27,062 nt of DNA from Holophagaceae bacterium UBA1801 (lineage in GTDB: Bacteria; Acidobacteriota; Holophagae; Holophagales; Holophagaceae), in assembly GCA_002319925.1 (NCBI GenBank), contig DCFP01000135.1:37345-64406 (forward strand), in the 5' to 3' direction. Shown one piece after another: positions 6,258 through 14,755 of this stretch; the first letter of the stretch is position 1, and every line of letters starts with the position of its first letter. Position numbers and translations under genes: made by a program. Below the pieces are notes generated by a model. That model was given only the letters and a program-made list of their open reading frames with translations, was not told the origin of the DNA and ran no database searches.

Positions 6258-7736
6258 ATGATCTGCCCCTTGTCGCCAGCCCATTTTTTCGCGCTGGGTG
6301 CCTTTCAGCTGTATGTGATCCTGCTCTTCGTCGCACCGACGCTGGCGAGCGTCCCCTTGGTGCTGTTCGTCCTCATCTGTCTGCTCGCGCCCATCTCTCC
6401 GTCCTGCTCCTACTACCTGCCCGTGATCAGCAGGAAGAAGGGCGCCAAGGCCGTGGCGCTCACCTTCGACGATGGGCCGGATCCCCTGGTCACGCTGCGG
6501 CTGCTCGATCTCCTGGATCGGTTTTCCGTGAAGGCCACCTTCTTCGTGACGGGGGTGAACGCGGAGAAGCACCCGGACATCGTGCGGTCCATCCTGTCGC
6601 GGGGCCACACGATCGGAAACCACTCCTATCATCATTCCCCCTTCCTGATGATGAAGGGCAAGCGCGTTCTGGCGAAGGAAGTGGAATCGGCCCAGACCCT
6701 GCTCAAGCAGTTCGGCGTGGTTCCCCTCGCCTTCCGGCCCCCCGTGGGCGTCACCAGCCCCTACCTCTGGCGGATCCTGCTGAACCTCGGCATGTTCTGC
6801 GTCAACTTCAGCTGCCGTGCCGGAGACATGGGCAATCGCCGCATTCAGGATCTGGCGGCCCGCGTGCTCGGGAAAGTGCGCCCCGGCGATATCATCCTGC
6901 TCCATGACGTGGTGCCTCCCAGGGGCGAGCTGGAACAGCTCTTCCGCGAGTTCGAGGCGGTGCTAACGGGGCTCGAAGAGAAGGGGATCGAGATCCAGCC
7001 CCTCGCCCAGTTCATCGGGAAGGACGTCATGCAGGCGGGTCTCACGGCCAATGGGATGAATGCCACCGAGCTTTTCTACGATGGTCTCGCCGCCACGTAT
7101 GACGAGGAGCAGTTCTGCTCCAACGTCTCCATCGCCCGGCGCACGGAGCTGAAACTTTTCACCGCGCGGCTGCGGGAGTTCTTCCAGGGCGCGCCCCGGG
7201 TGCTGGAGATCGGCGCAGGAACGGGTATCTTCACGACCACCATCGCCAGGCATTGTGGAGAAGTGGAGGCCCTGGACATCTCCGAGAAGATGCTGGCCCT
7301 GCTGGATGGGAAGTGCAAAGCGGAGAAGATCCCGAACATCCGCACCCGCGTGTGCGACGTGGAGACCTCCGAATTAGCAGGCCCTTACGACGTCGTGTGC
7401 GCCTTCTCGGCCCTGGAGTATCTGAAGGACCTGCCGGGGCTTTTACAAAGGCTCTCGCCTCACGTGCGCCCCGGCGGGACGGTCTATTTCATCACTGCGC
7501 GGACTTCGCTCTTCCGCCTCTTCACCCAGATCGGCAATGCCATGCGGCAAGGGCTCTGGCTGAAGTCCCACAGCGGCCGGCAGATGAAGAACATGCTCCA
7601 AAGGGCTGGATTCACGCCCGTCTCCATCGAATCCCACCTGCTCAAGTGCGTCATCTCCGGCGGCATGCTGCTGGAGGTAGTGGCCCGCAAACCCATGTCC
7701 GCTGAGGCCAAGGCGGACGGTGCAGGCGCCCGGTGA
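6258..7736 (+). CDS. NodB polysaccharide deacetylase fused to a SAM-dependent methyltransferase
   Basis: A two-domain, 492-residue protein. Residues about 5-48 are hydrophobic and should form one or two membrane segments. Residues 60-255 are a NodB domain with TFDDGP (Asp71, Asp72), the metal-binding NHSYHH (His122, His126), FRPPVG and LLHD. Residues 280-480 are a class I methyltransferase with VLEIGAGTG (Glu317, glycines 319-323) and an acidic residue in EALDIS. NodB enzymes remove N-acetyl (or O-acetyl) groups from sugars; the methyltransferase target is unknown. The ATG at 6258 was chosen because AAGGAA precedes it at good distance; a GTG at 6225 would add eleven residues without a ribosome site. 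The stop overlaps the GTG of the glycosyltransferase gene, so the two products probably modify the same glycan or glycolipid. No frameshift is seen, so the fusion looks genuine. Confidence 0.9.
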   Translation: MICPLSPAHFFALGAFQLYVILLFVAPTLASVPLVLFVLICLLAPISPSCSYYLPVISRKKGAKAVALTFDDGPDPLVTLRLLDLLDRFSVKATFFVTGVNAEKHPDIVRSILSRGHTIGNHSYHHSPFLMMKGKRVLAKEVESAQTLLKQFGVVPLAFRPPVGVTSPYLWRILLNLGMFCVNFSCRAGDMGNRRIQDLAARVLGKVRPGDIILLHDVVPPRGELEQLFREFEAVLTGLEEKGIEIQPLAQFIGKDVMQAGLTANGMNATELFYDGLAATYDEEQFCSNVSIARRTELKLFTARLREFFQGAPRVLEIGAGTGIFTTTIARHCGEVEALDISEKMLALLDGKCKAEKIPNIRTRVCDVETSELAGPYDVVCAFSALEYLKDLPGLLQRLSPHVRPGGTVYFITARTSLFRLFTQIGNAMRQGLWLKSHSGRQMKNMLQRAGFTPVSIESHLLKCVISGGMLLEVVARKPMSAEAKADGAGAR

Positions 7737-8914
7737 ACGCAGCATCGGCGGAACCCCGGCAAGAGCCCTTCCGGGTGCTCCTGCTCGTTCCCGTCTACAA
7801 CCACGCCCAGACGCTGCGGGCCGTGGTGGAGGGCTGCCTCCGCGAGGGGCACGAGGTGCTGGTCATGGATGACGGCAGCACCGATGGCAGTCTGGATGCC
7901 GTAAGCGATCTTCCGATTCTCAGGCACCGTCTGCCCGTCAACCGCGGCAAGGGCGCGGCCATCCGGGCGGGAGCGGCCCTTGCAGCGGCGAAGGGCTACG
8001 AAGCCATCATTACCTTGGACGCCGATGGCCAGCACGACCCCGCGGATGCGAACAAGCTGGTGGAGGCCGCGGCCAGCGCATGGCCGTGCATCGTGCTGGG
8101 TGAGCGCAAGCAGGACGCGACCCATCGGTCCTCCGCGAGCCTCTTCGGCATGGCCTTCTCCAATTTCTGGGTGCGCCTGGAGTGCGGCAGGACCTTGCCC
8201 GACACCCAGAGCGGCTATCGGTTGTACCCCACGGCGCTCCTCACGCAGCGGTTCTTCTCCCGCCGCTACACCTTCGAAATCGAAGTGCTGGTGAGGGGAT
8301 CCTGGGCTGGGCTGCCGGTCCTGTCCACCCTTGTCTCCGTCTACTATCCACCGAAAGACGAACGGGTCTCCCATTTCCGGATGTTCAGGGACAATCTCCG
8401 GCTTACCGCCCTGCACACGTGGCTCGTGCTGCGTTCCCTGGTTCCATGGCCCTACCGGCGCGTCTTCAAGAGCCAGTCAGGAGATGGGGCGGCTTTGAAC
8501 CTATTCCATCCCATCCGATTTTTCCGCCAGTTGAGTCTGGAGCACACGAGCCCGAAGGACCTGGCCATTGCCGCGGGGATAGGCATCTTCATCGGCTCGC
8601 TGCCCATCATTCCCTTCGGCATCGTGACCATCCTCTACGTCTGCCATCGCTTCCGGCTCAACAAGCTGGCGGGTGCCGGGGCCAGCAACATCTGCGTCAT
8701 GCCCTTCGTGCCGTTCCTTTGCATCGAGGCAGGACACCTCCTGCGCTACGGCGAGTGGTGGACGACCTTCACCTGGAAGACCCTGGTCCAGGAGATTCCC
8801 CTCCGGGCCTGGGAGTGGCTCCTGGGCTCCTTCATCGTCGGGCCGATCCTCGGGATCGTGGGAGCGCTGCTGACCTACTCGCTGGTCCGGTCGCTCAGGG
8901 CCCGCATCACATGA
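7733..8914 (+). CDS. GT2 family glycosyltransferase fused to a DUF2062 membrane domain
   Basis: A 393-residue protein. The N-terminal GT-A domain (about 12-235) has DDGSTDGS (Asp46, Asp47), the nucleotide-sugar/metal motif DADGQHDP (Asp96, Asp98) and the acceptor-side DTQSGYRLYP, as in dolichol-phosphate-mannose-synthase-like enzymes. The C-terminal part, from about residue 270 (HTSPKDLAIAAGIGIFIGS), is a DUF2062 domain with two or three membrane segments. It probably transfers a sugar from a nucleotide donor to a lipid carrier or lipid product at the inner membrane. The GTG start overlaps the preceding TGA (GTGA), giving tight coupling to the deacetylase-methyltransferase gene. Glycosyltransferases are also found in aryl-polyene clusters. 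Donor and acceptor are unknown. Confidence 0.9.
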   Translation: MNAASAEPRQEPFRVLLLVPVYNHAQTLRAVVEGCLREGHEVLVMDDGSTDGSLDAVSDLPILRHRLPVNRGKGAAIRAGAALAAAKGYEAIITLDADGQHDPADANKLVEAAASAWPCIVLGERKQDATHRSSASLFGMAFSNFWVRLECGRTLPDTQSGYRLYPTALLTQRFFSRRYTFEIEVLVRGSWAGLPVLSTLVSVYYPPKDERVSHFRMFRDNLRLTALHTWLVLRSLVPWPYRRVFKSQSGDGAALNLFHPIRFFRQLSLEHTSPKDLAIAAGIGIFIGSLPIIPFGIVTILYVCHRFRLNKLAGAGASNICVMPFVPFLCIEAGHLLRYGEWWTTFTWKTLVQEIPLRAWEWLLGSFIVGPILGIVGALLTYSLVRSLRARIT

Positions 8915-9033
8915 GCGTTCGCGCTTTTCACGGTGCCTGGGTTCACGTAGCATCAATCGTGAACGCTGCAAGGCGATCCCCACAGCCGAAGCCGGATGCG
9001 GGCGGTGCCTCCGGATCGATTCAGGATGACTGA
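8911..9033 (+). CDS. Possible 40-codon small ORF, function unknown
   Basis: An ATG overlaps the stop of the glycosyltransferase gene (ATGA) and opens a frame of 40 codons ending in TGA. The predicted peptide starts MSVRAFHGAWVHVAS and has no motif that I recognise. The overlap is the same kind that joins the real genes here, and the rest of the 190-bp gap before the next gene is otherwise empty. It could be a small protein, or the decayed start of a larger gene that was lost. No ribosome site or homology supports it, so confidence is low. Confidence 0.2.
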   Translation: MSVRAFHGAWVHVASIVNAARRSPQPKPDAGGASGSIQDD

Positions 9034-9104
9034 GGAATGGACGGGAAGCGCGAAGGGAAGATCATGATCTCCGTGGGCAAACCACTCTCAAAACTGGAAG
9101 CGGC

Positions 9105-10319
9105 ATGAAGAAGAGCGTCGTCGTCACGGGGATGGGAATCATTTCATGCCTGGGCAACCGCCTGGAAATCGTCTCGGGAGCCCTTTCCGCCGGGCGCTCC
9201 GGCATCCGCGCCATGCCCGAGTGGGAGGAAATGGGCCTGCTCTCCTGCGTGGCGGGGGTCCCGGATCTCTCGAGCGAAAAGTCCCTCAGCCGCAAAGCCA
9301 CGCGCTACATGGGAGACGCGGCGATCTACGCGTACCACGCGATGCAGCACGCGTTGGCCGATGCCAGGCTGTCCTCCGAGGAGATTTCAGATCCGCGAAT
9401 GGGAATCATCATGGGCTCCGGCGTGGGTTCCCTGTTCAATCACACGAAGGCCATGGCGATCTTCAACGCGCGGGGCATGAACTATGTGCCGCCCTACGTA
9501 GTGCCCCGGATCATGGGGAATTCCGTCTCGGCGGTGCTGACCACCGCCTTCGGCATCAAGGGCCTGGGGCTCACCATCGCTTCGGCCTGCGCCAGTTCGG
9601 CGCACGCCATCGGAGCGGGGGCGGAGCAGATCCTCCTCGGCAAACAGGATCTGGTTTTCGCGGGGGGAGCGGAAGAAGTCACCTGGGCGACTTCCATCGG
9701 CTTCGACGCCATGGGCGCCCTTTCCACCGCCTACAATGCAACGCCGCAATCGGCTTCCCGGCCCTACGATGTGTCCAGGGACGGCTTCGTCATCGCTGGT
9801 GGCGCAGGCATGCTGGTGCTGGAAGAGAGGTCCCACGCTGAAGCCAGGGGCGCCGACATCTACGCGGAGCTCCGCGGCTACGGCGCGAGCTCCGATGGCG
9901 GCGACATGGTGCTGCCTTCCGCGGAGGGCGCGGCACGGGCCATGCGCCTCGCCCTGGAGCAAGCCCATCTCGATCGCGTCGACTACATCAACACCCACGC
10001 CACCTCGACTCAGGCGGGGGATGTGGCCGAGATCCAGGCGCTCAGGACAGTCTTTCCCAAGGACATGCCTCCTTTCTCCTCCACGAAAGGCCTCTCAGGC
10101 CATCCGATCGGCGCCGCGGGAGTGCACGAGGCGATCTACTCGATGCTAATGATGCGTGGCGGGTTCGTCACGGGCACGGCCCCTGTCCAGGAACTCGATC
10201 CCGCGCTCGCAGGATTGCCGCTGGTGCAGCGGACCACCGAGGCCCGGATCGACGCCTTCCTCACAAACAGCTTCGGATTTGGCGGAACCAATGCCAGCCT
10301 GGTTTTCACACGTCCATGA
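9105..10319 (+). CDS. fabB: Beta-ketoacyl-ACP synthase I (FabB-type)
   Basis: A 404-residue ketosynthase that resembles FabB (KAS I) more than FabF. Active-site positions almost coincide with E. coli FabB: Cys162 (ASACASSAHAIG), His298 (NTHATST), Lys328 and His333 (STKGLSGHPIGAAG). FabB-typical stretches include KATRYMGDAAIYAY, GKQDLVFAGGAEEV and GFDAMGALSTAYN. One oddity is NTHATST where FabB normally has NxHGTST. GGAAG five bases before the ATG supports the start. FabB is known for elongating unsaturated acyl chains and usually partners FabA, which is absent here. In this setting it may be the second condensing enzyme of the divergent pathway, perhaps elongating enoyl intermediates. A housekeeping role remains possible. 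Confidence 0.92.
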   Translation: MKKSVVVTGMGIISCLGNRLEIVSGALSAGRSGIRAMPEWEEMGLLSCVAGVPDLSSEKSLSRKATRYMGDAAIYAYHAMQHALADARLSSEEISDPRMGIIMGSGVGSLFNHTKAMAIFNARGMNYVPPYVVPRIMGNSVSAVLTTAFGIKGLGLTIASACASSAHAIGAGAEQILLGKQDLVFAGGAEEVTWATSIGFDAMGALSTAYNATPQSASRPYDVSRDGFVIAGGAGMLVLEERSHAEARGADIYAELRGYGASSDGGDMVLPSAEGAARAMRLALEQAHLDRVDYINTHATSTQAGDVAEIQALRTVFPKDMPPFSSTKGLSGHPIGAAGVHEAIYSMLMMRGGFVTGTAPVQELDPALAGLPLVQRTTEARIDAFLTNSFGFGGTNASLVFTRP

Positions 10320-10417
10320 GCCAGGATGAAGTTTGATGAACGCATGATTCTTGCGAGCCCTTCGCACACTTCGTGGGGGAGAGGCATCCAATGGCCATCC
10401 AGACGAGGTGGTCATGG

Positions 10418-10471
10418 AGGCAGATGCTGTAACAATCCCGAACTGGGCTGACTTGGCGGGAGCATCTGCCT
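10418..10471 (+). promoter_or_regulatory. Long-range inverted repeat upstream of the efflux operon
   Basis: Arms aggcagatgct (10418-10428) and agcatctgcct (10461-10471) are perfect 11-bp complements separated by 32 bases, ending 19 bases before the adaptor start. There is no T-tract, so it is more likely a leader hairpin or a pair of operator half-sites than a terminator. It lies in the 171-bp gap after the FabB-like gene; nothing else clear is seen there. Confidence 0.4.
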
Positions 10472-10490
10472 GGATGGGAGAGGTCCGTCC

Positions 10491-11609
10491 ATGAACAAGC
10501 GGGTCATCCTCGTCGTGCTTGGGCTGGTCGCAGTAGTCGTGTTCCTCACGGCCATGAAGGCGCTGCAGATCAAGGCCATGATCCAGCATGGAAAGGAATT
10601 CGTGCCGCCCCCGGCAACGGTCACCGAGATTGCGGTTTCGCCGGAGGTGTGGAAGGGGAGCTTGAGTTCGGTGGGGACGCTCACGCCCGTGGATGGAGTC
10701 ACCGTTTCAGCGGAACTGGCGGGCAAGGTCGTGAAGATCGCCTTCGAATCCGGTTCGAGCGTGCGGAAGGGCGATGTGCTGATCCGCCAGGACACTTCAT
10801 CCGAAGAGGCGCAACTGCCCGGTCTGGAGGCCGCGGCGGAGCTGGCGCGCCTCAATCGTGAAAGGGCTGAGCGGATGGTGGAGGAGAAGATCATTTCCCG
10901 GGCCGACCACGACGCGGCGATTGCCAGCTACGACCAGGCCAAGGCTCAGGTCGACGCCATCCGGACCACCATCGCGAAGAAGATCATCCGCGCGCCCTTC
11001 AGCGGCAGGCTTGGCGTCCGGCAGGCGAACCTTGGGCAGATGCTTCGCGAGGGTGATCCCATCGTGAGCCTGGAATCCCTCGATCCCATCTACGCTGATT
11101 TCAGCCTGCCCCAGCAGCAGTTGGCCCAGATCAAAGCGGGACAGTCCGTGACGATCGCCTGCGATGCCCTGCCGGGCAAGAACGTGGAGGGAAAAATTAC
11201 GGCCATCAGTCCGCTGGTGGATAGCGATACCCGGAACATCAAGATCGAGGCAACCTTGGCCAACCACGACGAGGCCCTGCGTCCGGGCATGTTCGTCCAG
11301 GTTTCCGTGAACCTGTCCACCGAGCAGCAGGTCCAGGTCATTCCCTCCACGGCGGTGCTCTACGCGCCCTATAGCGATTCCGTTTTCGTCATCGAGAAGG
11401 ATCAGAGCGGGAAGGGGAGCGTGGTGCGTCAGCAGTTCGTGCGCGTGGGGGAGAAGCGCGGTGATCTCGTGGCCATCGCCAGCGGCTTGAAACCGGGCGA
11501 GAAGGTCGTGAGCACGGGCGTGTTCAAGCTGCGCAACGGCCAGCCGATCGTGATCGACAACAGCCTGGCGCCGCCATTCCAGCAGTCCCCATCGCCCGCC
11601 AACGACTGA
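10491..11609 (+). CDS. RND efflux periplasmic adaptor (MdtA/AcrA-like membrane fusion protein)
   Basis: A 372-residue adaptor that links an inner-membrane RND pump to an outer-membrane channel. An N-terminal hydrophobic anchor covers residues 4-20. The lipoyl half-motifs surround a short alpha-hairpin: GKVVKIAFESGSSVRKGDVL near residues 78-97, and RAPFSGRLGVRQANLGQ near 167-183. Beta-barrel and membrane-proximal domains follow, including PGMFVQVSV and GLKPGEKVVSTG. The hairpin is short (about 60 residues), as in MexH/AcrA-type adaptors of the HAE-1 class. GAGAGG about seven bases upstream supports the ATG. The stop and the RND start share one base (TGATG). No outer-membrane factor gene is present, so a channel encoded elsewhere must be used. 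The cargo is unknown; the lipid or polyene product made next door is one candidate. Confidence 0.92.
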   Translation: MNKRVILVVLGLVAVVVFLTAMKALQIKAMIQHGKEFVPPPATVTEIAVSPEVWKGSLSSVGTLTPVDGVTVSAELAGKVVKIAFESGSSVRKGDVLIRQDTSSEEAQLPGLEAAAELARLNRERAERMVEEKIISRADHDAAIASYDQAKAQVDAIRTTIAKKIIRAPFSGRLGVRQANLGQMLREGDPIVSLESLDPIYADFSLPQQQLAQIKAGQSVTIACDALPGKNVEGKITAISPLVDSDTRNIKIEATLANHDEALRPGMFVQVSVNLSTEQQVQVIPSTAVLYAPYSDSVFVIEKDQSGKGSVVRQQFVRVGEKRGDLVAIASGLKPGEKVVSTGVFKLRNGQPIVIDNSLAPPFQQSPSPAND

Positions 11610-14600
11610 TGCGAGTCACGGATCTCTTCATCCGCCGTCCGGTGCTGGCGCTGGTCGTCAACCTCGTGATCCTCATTGCGGGGCTGCAGGCCATCCGGAG
11701 CCTCAACGTCCGGCAGTACCCCCGCAGCGAGAACGCAGTGGTGACGGTCACCACGGTCTACGTGGGCGCCAGCGCGGAGCTGGTGCGCGGCTTCGTGACC
11801 ACGCCCCTGGAGCGCGTCATAGCCGCGGCGGACGGCATCGACTACATGGAATCCCAGAGCGCCCTGGGCCTTTCCACGATCCGGGTGCGCCTCGCGCTCA
11901 ACTACGATGCGACCAAAGCCCTGGCGGAGATCAGCTCCAAGGTGGACCAGGTGCGCAACGACCTGCCCCCCGAGGCCGAGGTGCCGGTCATTAACATCGA
12001 GTCAGCCGATAGCCAGTTCGCATCGGCCTATCTCAGTTTCACCTCCGATCTCCTGAAGCAGAACGAGATCACCGAGTATCTGCTGAGGGTCGTCCAGCCG
12101 AGACTTTCCGCCCTTCCCGGCGTCCAGCGAGCGGATATTCTCGGCGCGCGCACCTTCGCCATGCGCGTCTGGCTCAAGCCCGACCGAATGGCCGCCCTCA
12201 ACGTGAGTCCTGCGCAAGTTCGCGCTGCGCTTGCGGCCAACAACTTCCTGGCGGCCCTGGGCGAGACCAAGGGTTCCCTCATCCAGGTCAACCTCACGGC
12301 CAACACCAATCTGAATTCCGCGGAGGAATTCAAGCGCCTGGCCATCCGCAACCAGAACGGCACCATCGTGCGGCTGGGGGATGTGGCAGAGGTATCGCTG
12401 GGGGCCGAGGACTACGACACCGAGGTGCGCTTTTCCGGCGAGACGGCCGTCTTCATGGGCATCTACCCGCTGCCCAACGCCAATTCGCTGGATGTCATCA
12501 AGCGGGTGCGCACGGAGCTGGAGGGCATCCAGCGTGATCTCCCCAGCGGCATGCAAGGCCGCATCGCCTACGATGCCACCAACTACATCAGTAACTCCAT
12601 CCATGAAGTGCTCAGCACCCTCATCGACACCCTCATCATCGTGATGATCGTGATCTTCCTGTTCCTGGGCTCCTTCCGCTCGGTGCTGATCCCCATCGTG
12701 GCCATTCCTATCTCGCTCATCGGCGCCGTGTTCCTCATGCAGGCCTCGGGCTTCACCGTGAACCTGCTGACGCTCCTGGCCATCGTGCTTTCCGTGGGCC
12801 TCGTGGTGGATGACGCCATCGTGGTTGTGGAGAACGTGGAACGCCACCTGGGCGAAGGGAAATCCCCGCTGGATGCTGCGCTTTTGGGAGCCCGCGAGCT
12901 GGTGGGGCCCATCATCGCCATGACCATCACCCTCGCGGCGGTCTATCTGCCCATCGGCCTCCAGGGCGGACTGACGGGTTCCCTGTTCCGGGAATTCGCT
13001 TTCACCCTGGCGGGAGCCGTGGCGATTTCGGGCATCGTGGCGTTGACCCTCACGCCGATCATGTCGGCGAAGTTGCTCAAGCCCGATATCGAGGAGCACG
13101 GATTTGCCGGGAAGATCGCCAGGGACTTCAAACGATTCCGGGCCTTCTACGGCCGGCTGCTGGACGCCACACTGGACGCGCGTCCGGCGGTGTACGCCGT
13201 GTGGATCGTGATCAGCCTCCTGACCATTCCGCTGTTCATGATGTCCGCGAAGGAGCTGGCTCCCGCTGAGGACCAGGGCGTCATCTTCGGCATCCTGGAC
13301 GCCTCCGCCAATTCGACCCTGGACCAGAACAGCCGTTACGCCGCTGCGGTGAACAAGGTCTTCATGGGCGAACCGGAAACGGAGTTCACCTTCCAGATCA
13401 CCTTCCCCAATTCCGGATTCAGCGGCATGGTCGTGAAACCCTGGGGCCAGCGCAAACGCACGGTCGCCCAGATCGTCCCCGAAGTGCAAGGGAAACTGCA
13501 GGCCATCCCCGGCGTGCAGATCTTCCCTGTGACGCCTCCGGCGTTGCCTGGCGGGGGCCAGTTCCCGGTCGAGTTCGTGCTGGCGTCCACCGCCGAGACG
13601 CCGGAGATCCTGGAGTTCGCCAAGCAGCTGCAGCAGAAGGCGGCGGCGAGCGGCATGTTCGCATTTCCTCCCCTGATCGATGTGAAGATCGACCAGCCCC
13701 AATCGGAATTCCTCATCGACCGGGACAAGGTGGCCTCCCTGGGCCTCAATCTGGGCCAGGTGGGCGCCGACCTCGGGGCCATGGTGGGCGGCAACTTCGT
13801 GAACCGCTTCGATATCTCCGGTCGTAGCTACAAGGTCATCCCGCAGATTCAGCGGACGTCCCGCCTCAATCCGGACCAGCTCAAGGACATCTACGTCACG
13901 GGTCCCAATGGCGGCCTGGTGCAGCTCAGTACCATCGCGACCCTGCGCGAATCGGTGGTCCCCCGCTCCCTCAACCGCTTCCAGCAGCTCAACGCGGTGA
14001 AGATCCAGGGGGTGGCGATCCGACCCCTGGATGAGTCCCTGCGCTATCTCGAGGATGAAGCCGGCAAGATCCTGCCCAAGGGCTACGTTCTGGATTACAC
14101 GGGCGAGTCGCGGCAGTTGCGCAAGGAAGGGAACAAGTTCATTCCTGCCTTTAGCCTGGCCGTGATCCTGATCTTCCTGGTGCTGGCCGCCCAGTTCAAC
14201 AGCTTCCGCGATCCCTTCGTGATCCTGGCGGGCTCGGTGCCCCTGGCGATGTTCGGGGCCCTGCTCTTCACCTTCCTCAAGATGCCCGATCCCAACGTGC
14301 CCTTCCTGACCCGGGGCTGGACGACCACGCTCAACATTTACTCGGAGGTGGGCCTGGTAACCCTGGTGGGCCTGGTGGCGAAGAACGGCATCCTCATCGT
14401 GCAGTTCGCCAATCATCTCCAGGAGCAGGGCCTCGCCAAGCGGGCCGCCATCCGCGAAGCCGCCACCATCCGCCTGCGACCCATCATGATGACCACGGCC
14501 GCCACCATCGCAGGACACTTCCCCCTGACCCTGGTCACCGGCGCCGGGGCCGCCGCCCGTAATTCCATAGGTCTGGTGCTGGTGGGGGGCATGTTCATCG

Positions 14601-14725
14601 GGACCTTCTTCACCCTCTTCGTGGTGCCTTCCATCTACATGCTCATCGCCCGGGATCACAGGTCCGCCGAGGCCAAAAACCCAGTCATGGAGAGCCTCGA
14701 CACGGCACAAGACATCGGAATGTGA
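11609..14725 (+). CDS. RND family efflux transporter, HAE-1 type (AcrB/MexF-like)
   Basis: A 1038-residue proton-driven pump of normal family length. It begins with the cytoplasmic and first membrane segment typical of the family (FIRRPVLALVVNLVIL). TM4 carries the proton-relay pair Asp401-Asp402 in GLVVDDAIVVVENVE, matching Asp407/Asp408 of AcrB. Two large periplasmic loops lie at about residues 35-330 and 555-855, and the second membrane bundle contains GLVAKNGILIVQFAN. The gene overlaps the adaptor gene by one base. The icmF gene begins 30 bp after its stop, so pump and catabolic operon may share a transcript. A drug, solvent or lipid efflux role is expected from the family; the substrate cannot be read from the sequence. 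Confidence 0.95.
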   Translation: MRVTDLFIRRPVLALVVNLVILIAGLQAIRSLNVRQYPRSENAVVTVTTVYVGASAELVRGFVTTPLERVIAAADGIDYMESQSALGLSTIRVRLALNYDATKALAEISSKVDQVRNDLPPEAEVPVINIESADSQFASAYLSFTSDLLKQNEITEYLLRVVQPRLSALPGVQRADILGARTFAMRVWLKPDRMAALNVSPAQVRAALAANNFLAALGETKGSLIQVNLTANTNLNSAEEFKRLAIRNQNGTIVRLGDVAEVSLGAEDYDTEVRFSGETAVFMGIYPLPNANSLDVIKRVRTELEGIQRDLPSGMQGRIAYDATNYISNSIHEVLSTLIDTLIIVMIVIFLFLGSFRSVLIPIVAIPISLIGAVFLMQASGFTVNLLTLLAIVLSVGLVVDDAIVVVENVERHLGEGKSPLDAALLGARELVGPIIAMTITLAAVYLPIGLQGGLTGSLFREFAFTLAGAVAISGIVALTLTPIMSAKLLKPDIEEHGFAGKIARDFKRFRAFYGRLLDATLDARPAVYAVWIVISLLTIPLFMMSAKELAPAEDQGVIFGILDASANSTLDQNSRYAAAVNKVFMGEPETEFTFQITFPNSGFSGMVVKPWGQRKRTVAQIVPEVQGKLQAIPGVQIFPVTPPALPGGGQFPVEFVLASTAETPEILEFAKQLQQKAAASGMFAFPPLIDVKIDQPQSEFLIDRDKVASLGLNLGQVGADLGAMVGGNFVNRFDISGRSYKVIPQIQRTSRLNPDQLKDIYVTGPNGGLVQLSTIATLRESVVPRSLNRFQQLNAVKIQGVAIRPLDESLRYLEDEAGKILPKGYVLDYTGESRQLRKEGNKFIPAFSLAVILIFLVLAAQFNSFRDPFVILAGSVPLAMFGALLFTFLKMPDPNVPFLTRGWTTTLNIYSEVGLVTLVGLVAKNGILIVQFANHLQEQGLAKRAAIREAATIRLRPIMMTTAATIAGHFPLTLVTGAGAAARNSIGLVLVGGMFIGTFFTLFVVPSIYMLIARDHRSAEAKNPVMESLDTAQDIGM

Positions 14726-14755
14726 CATCTCAAATGCATCAAGCATGGAGGTGCC

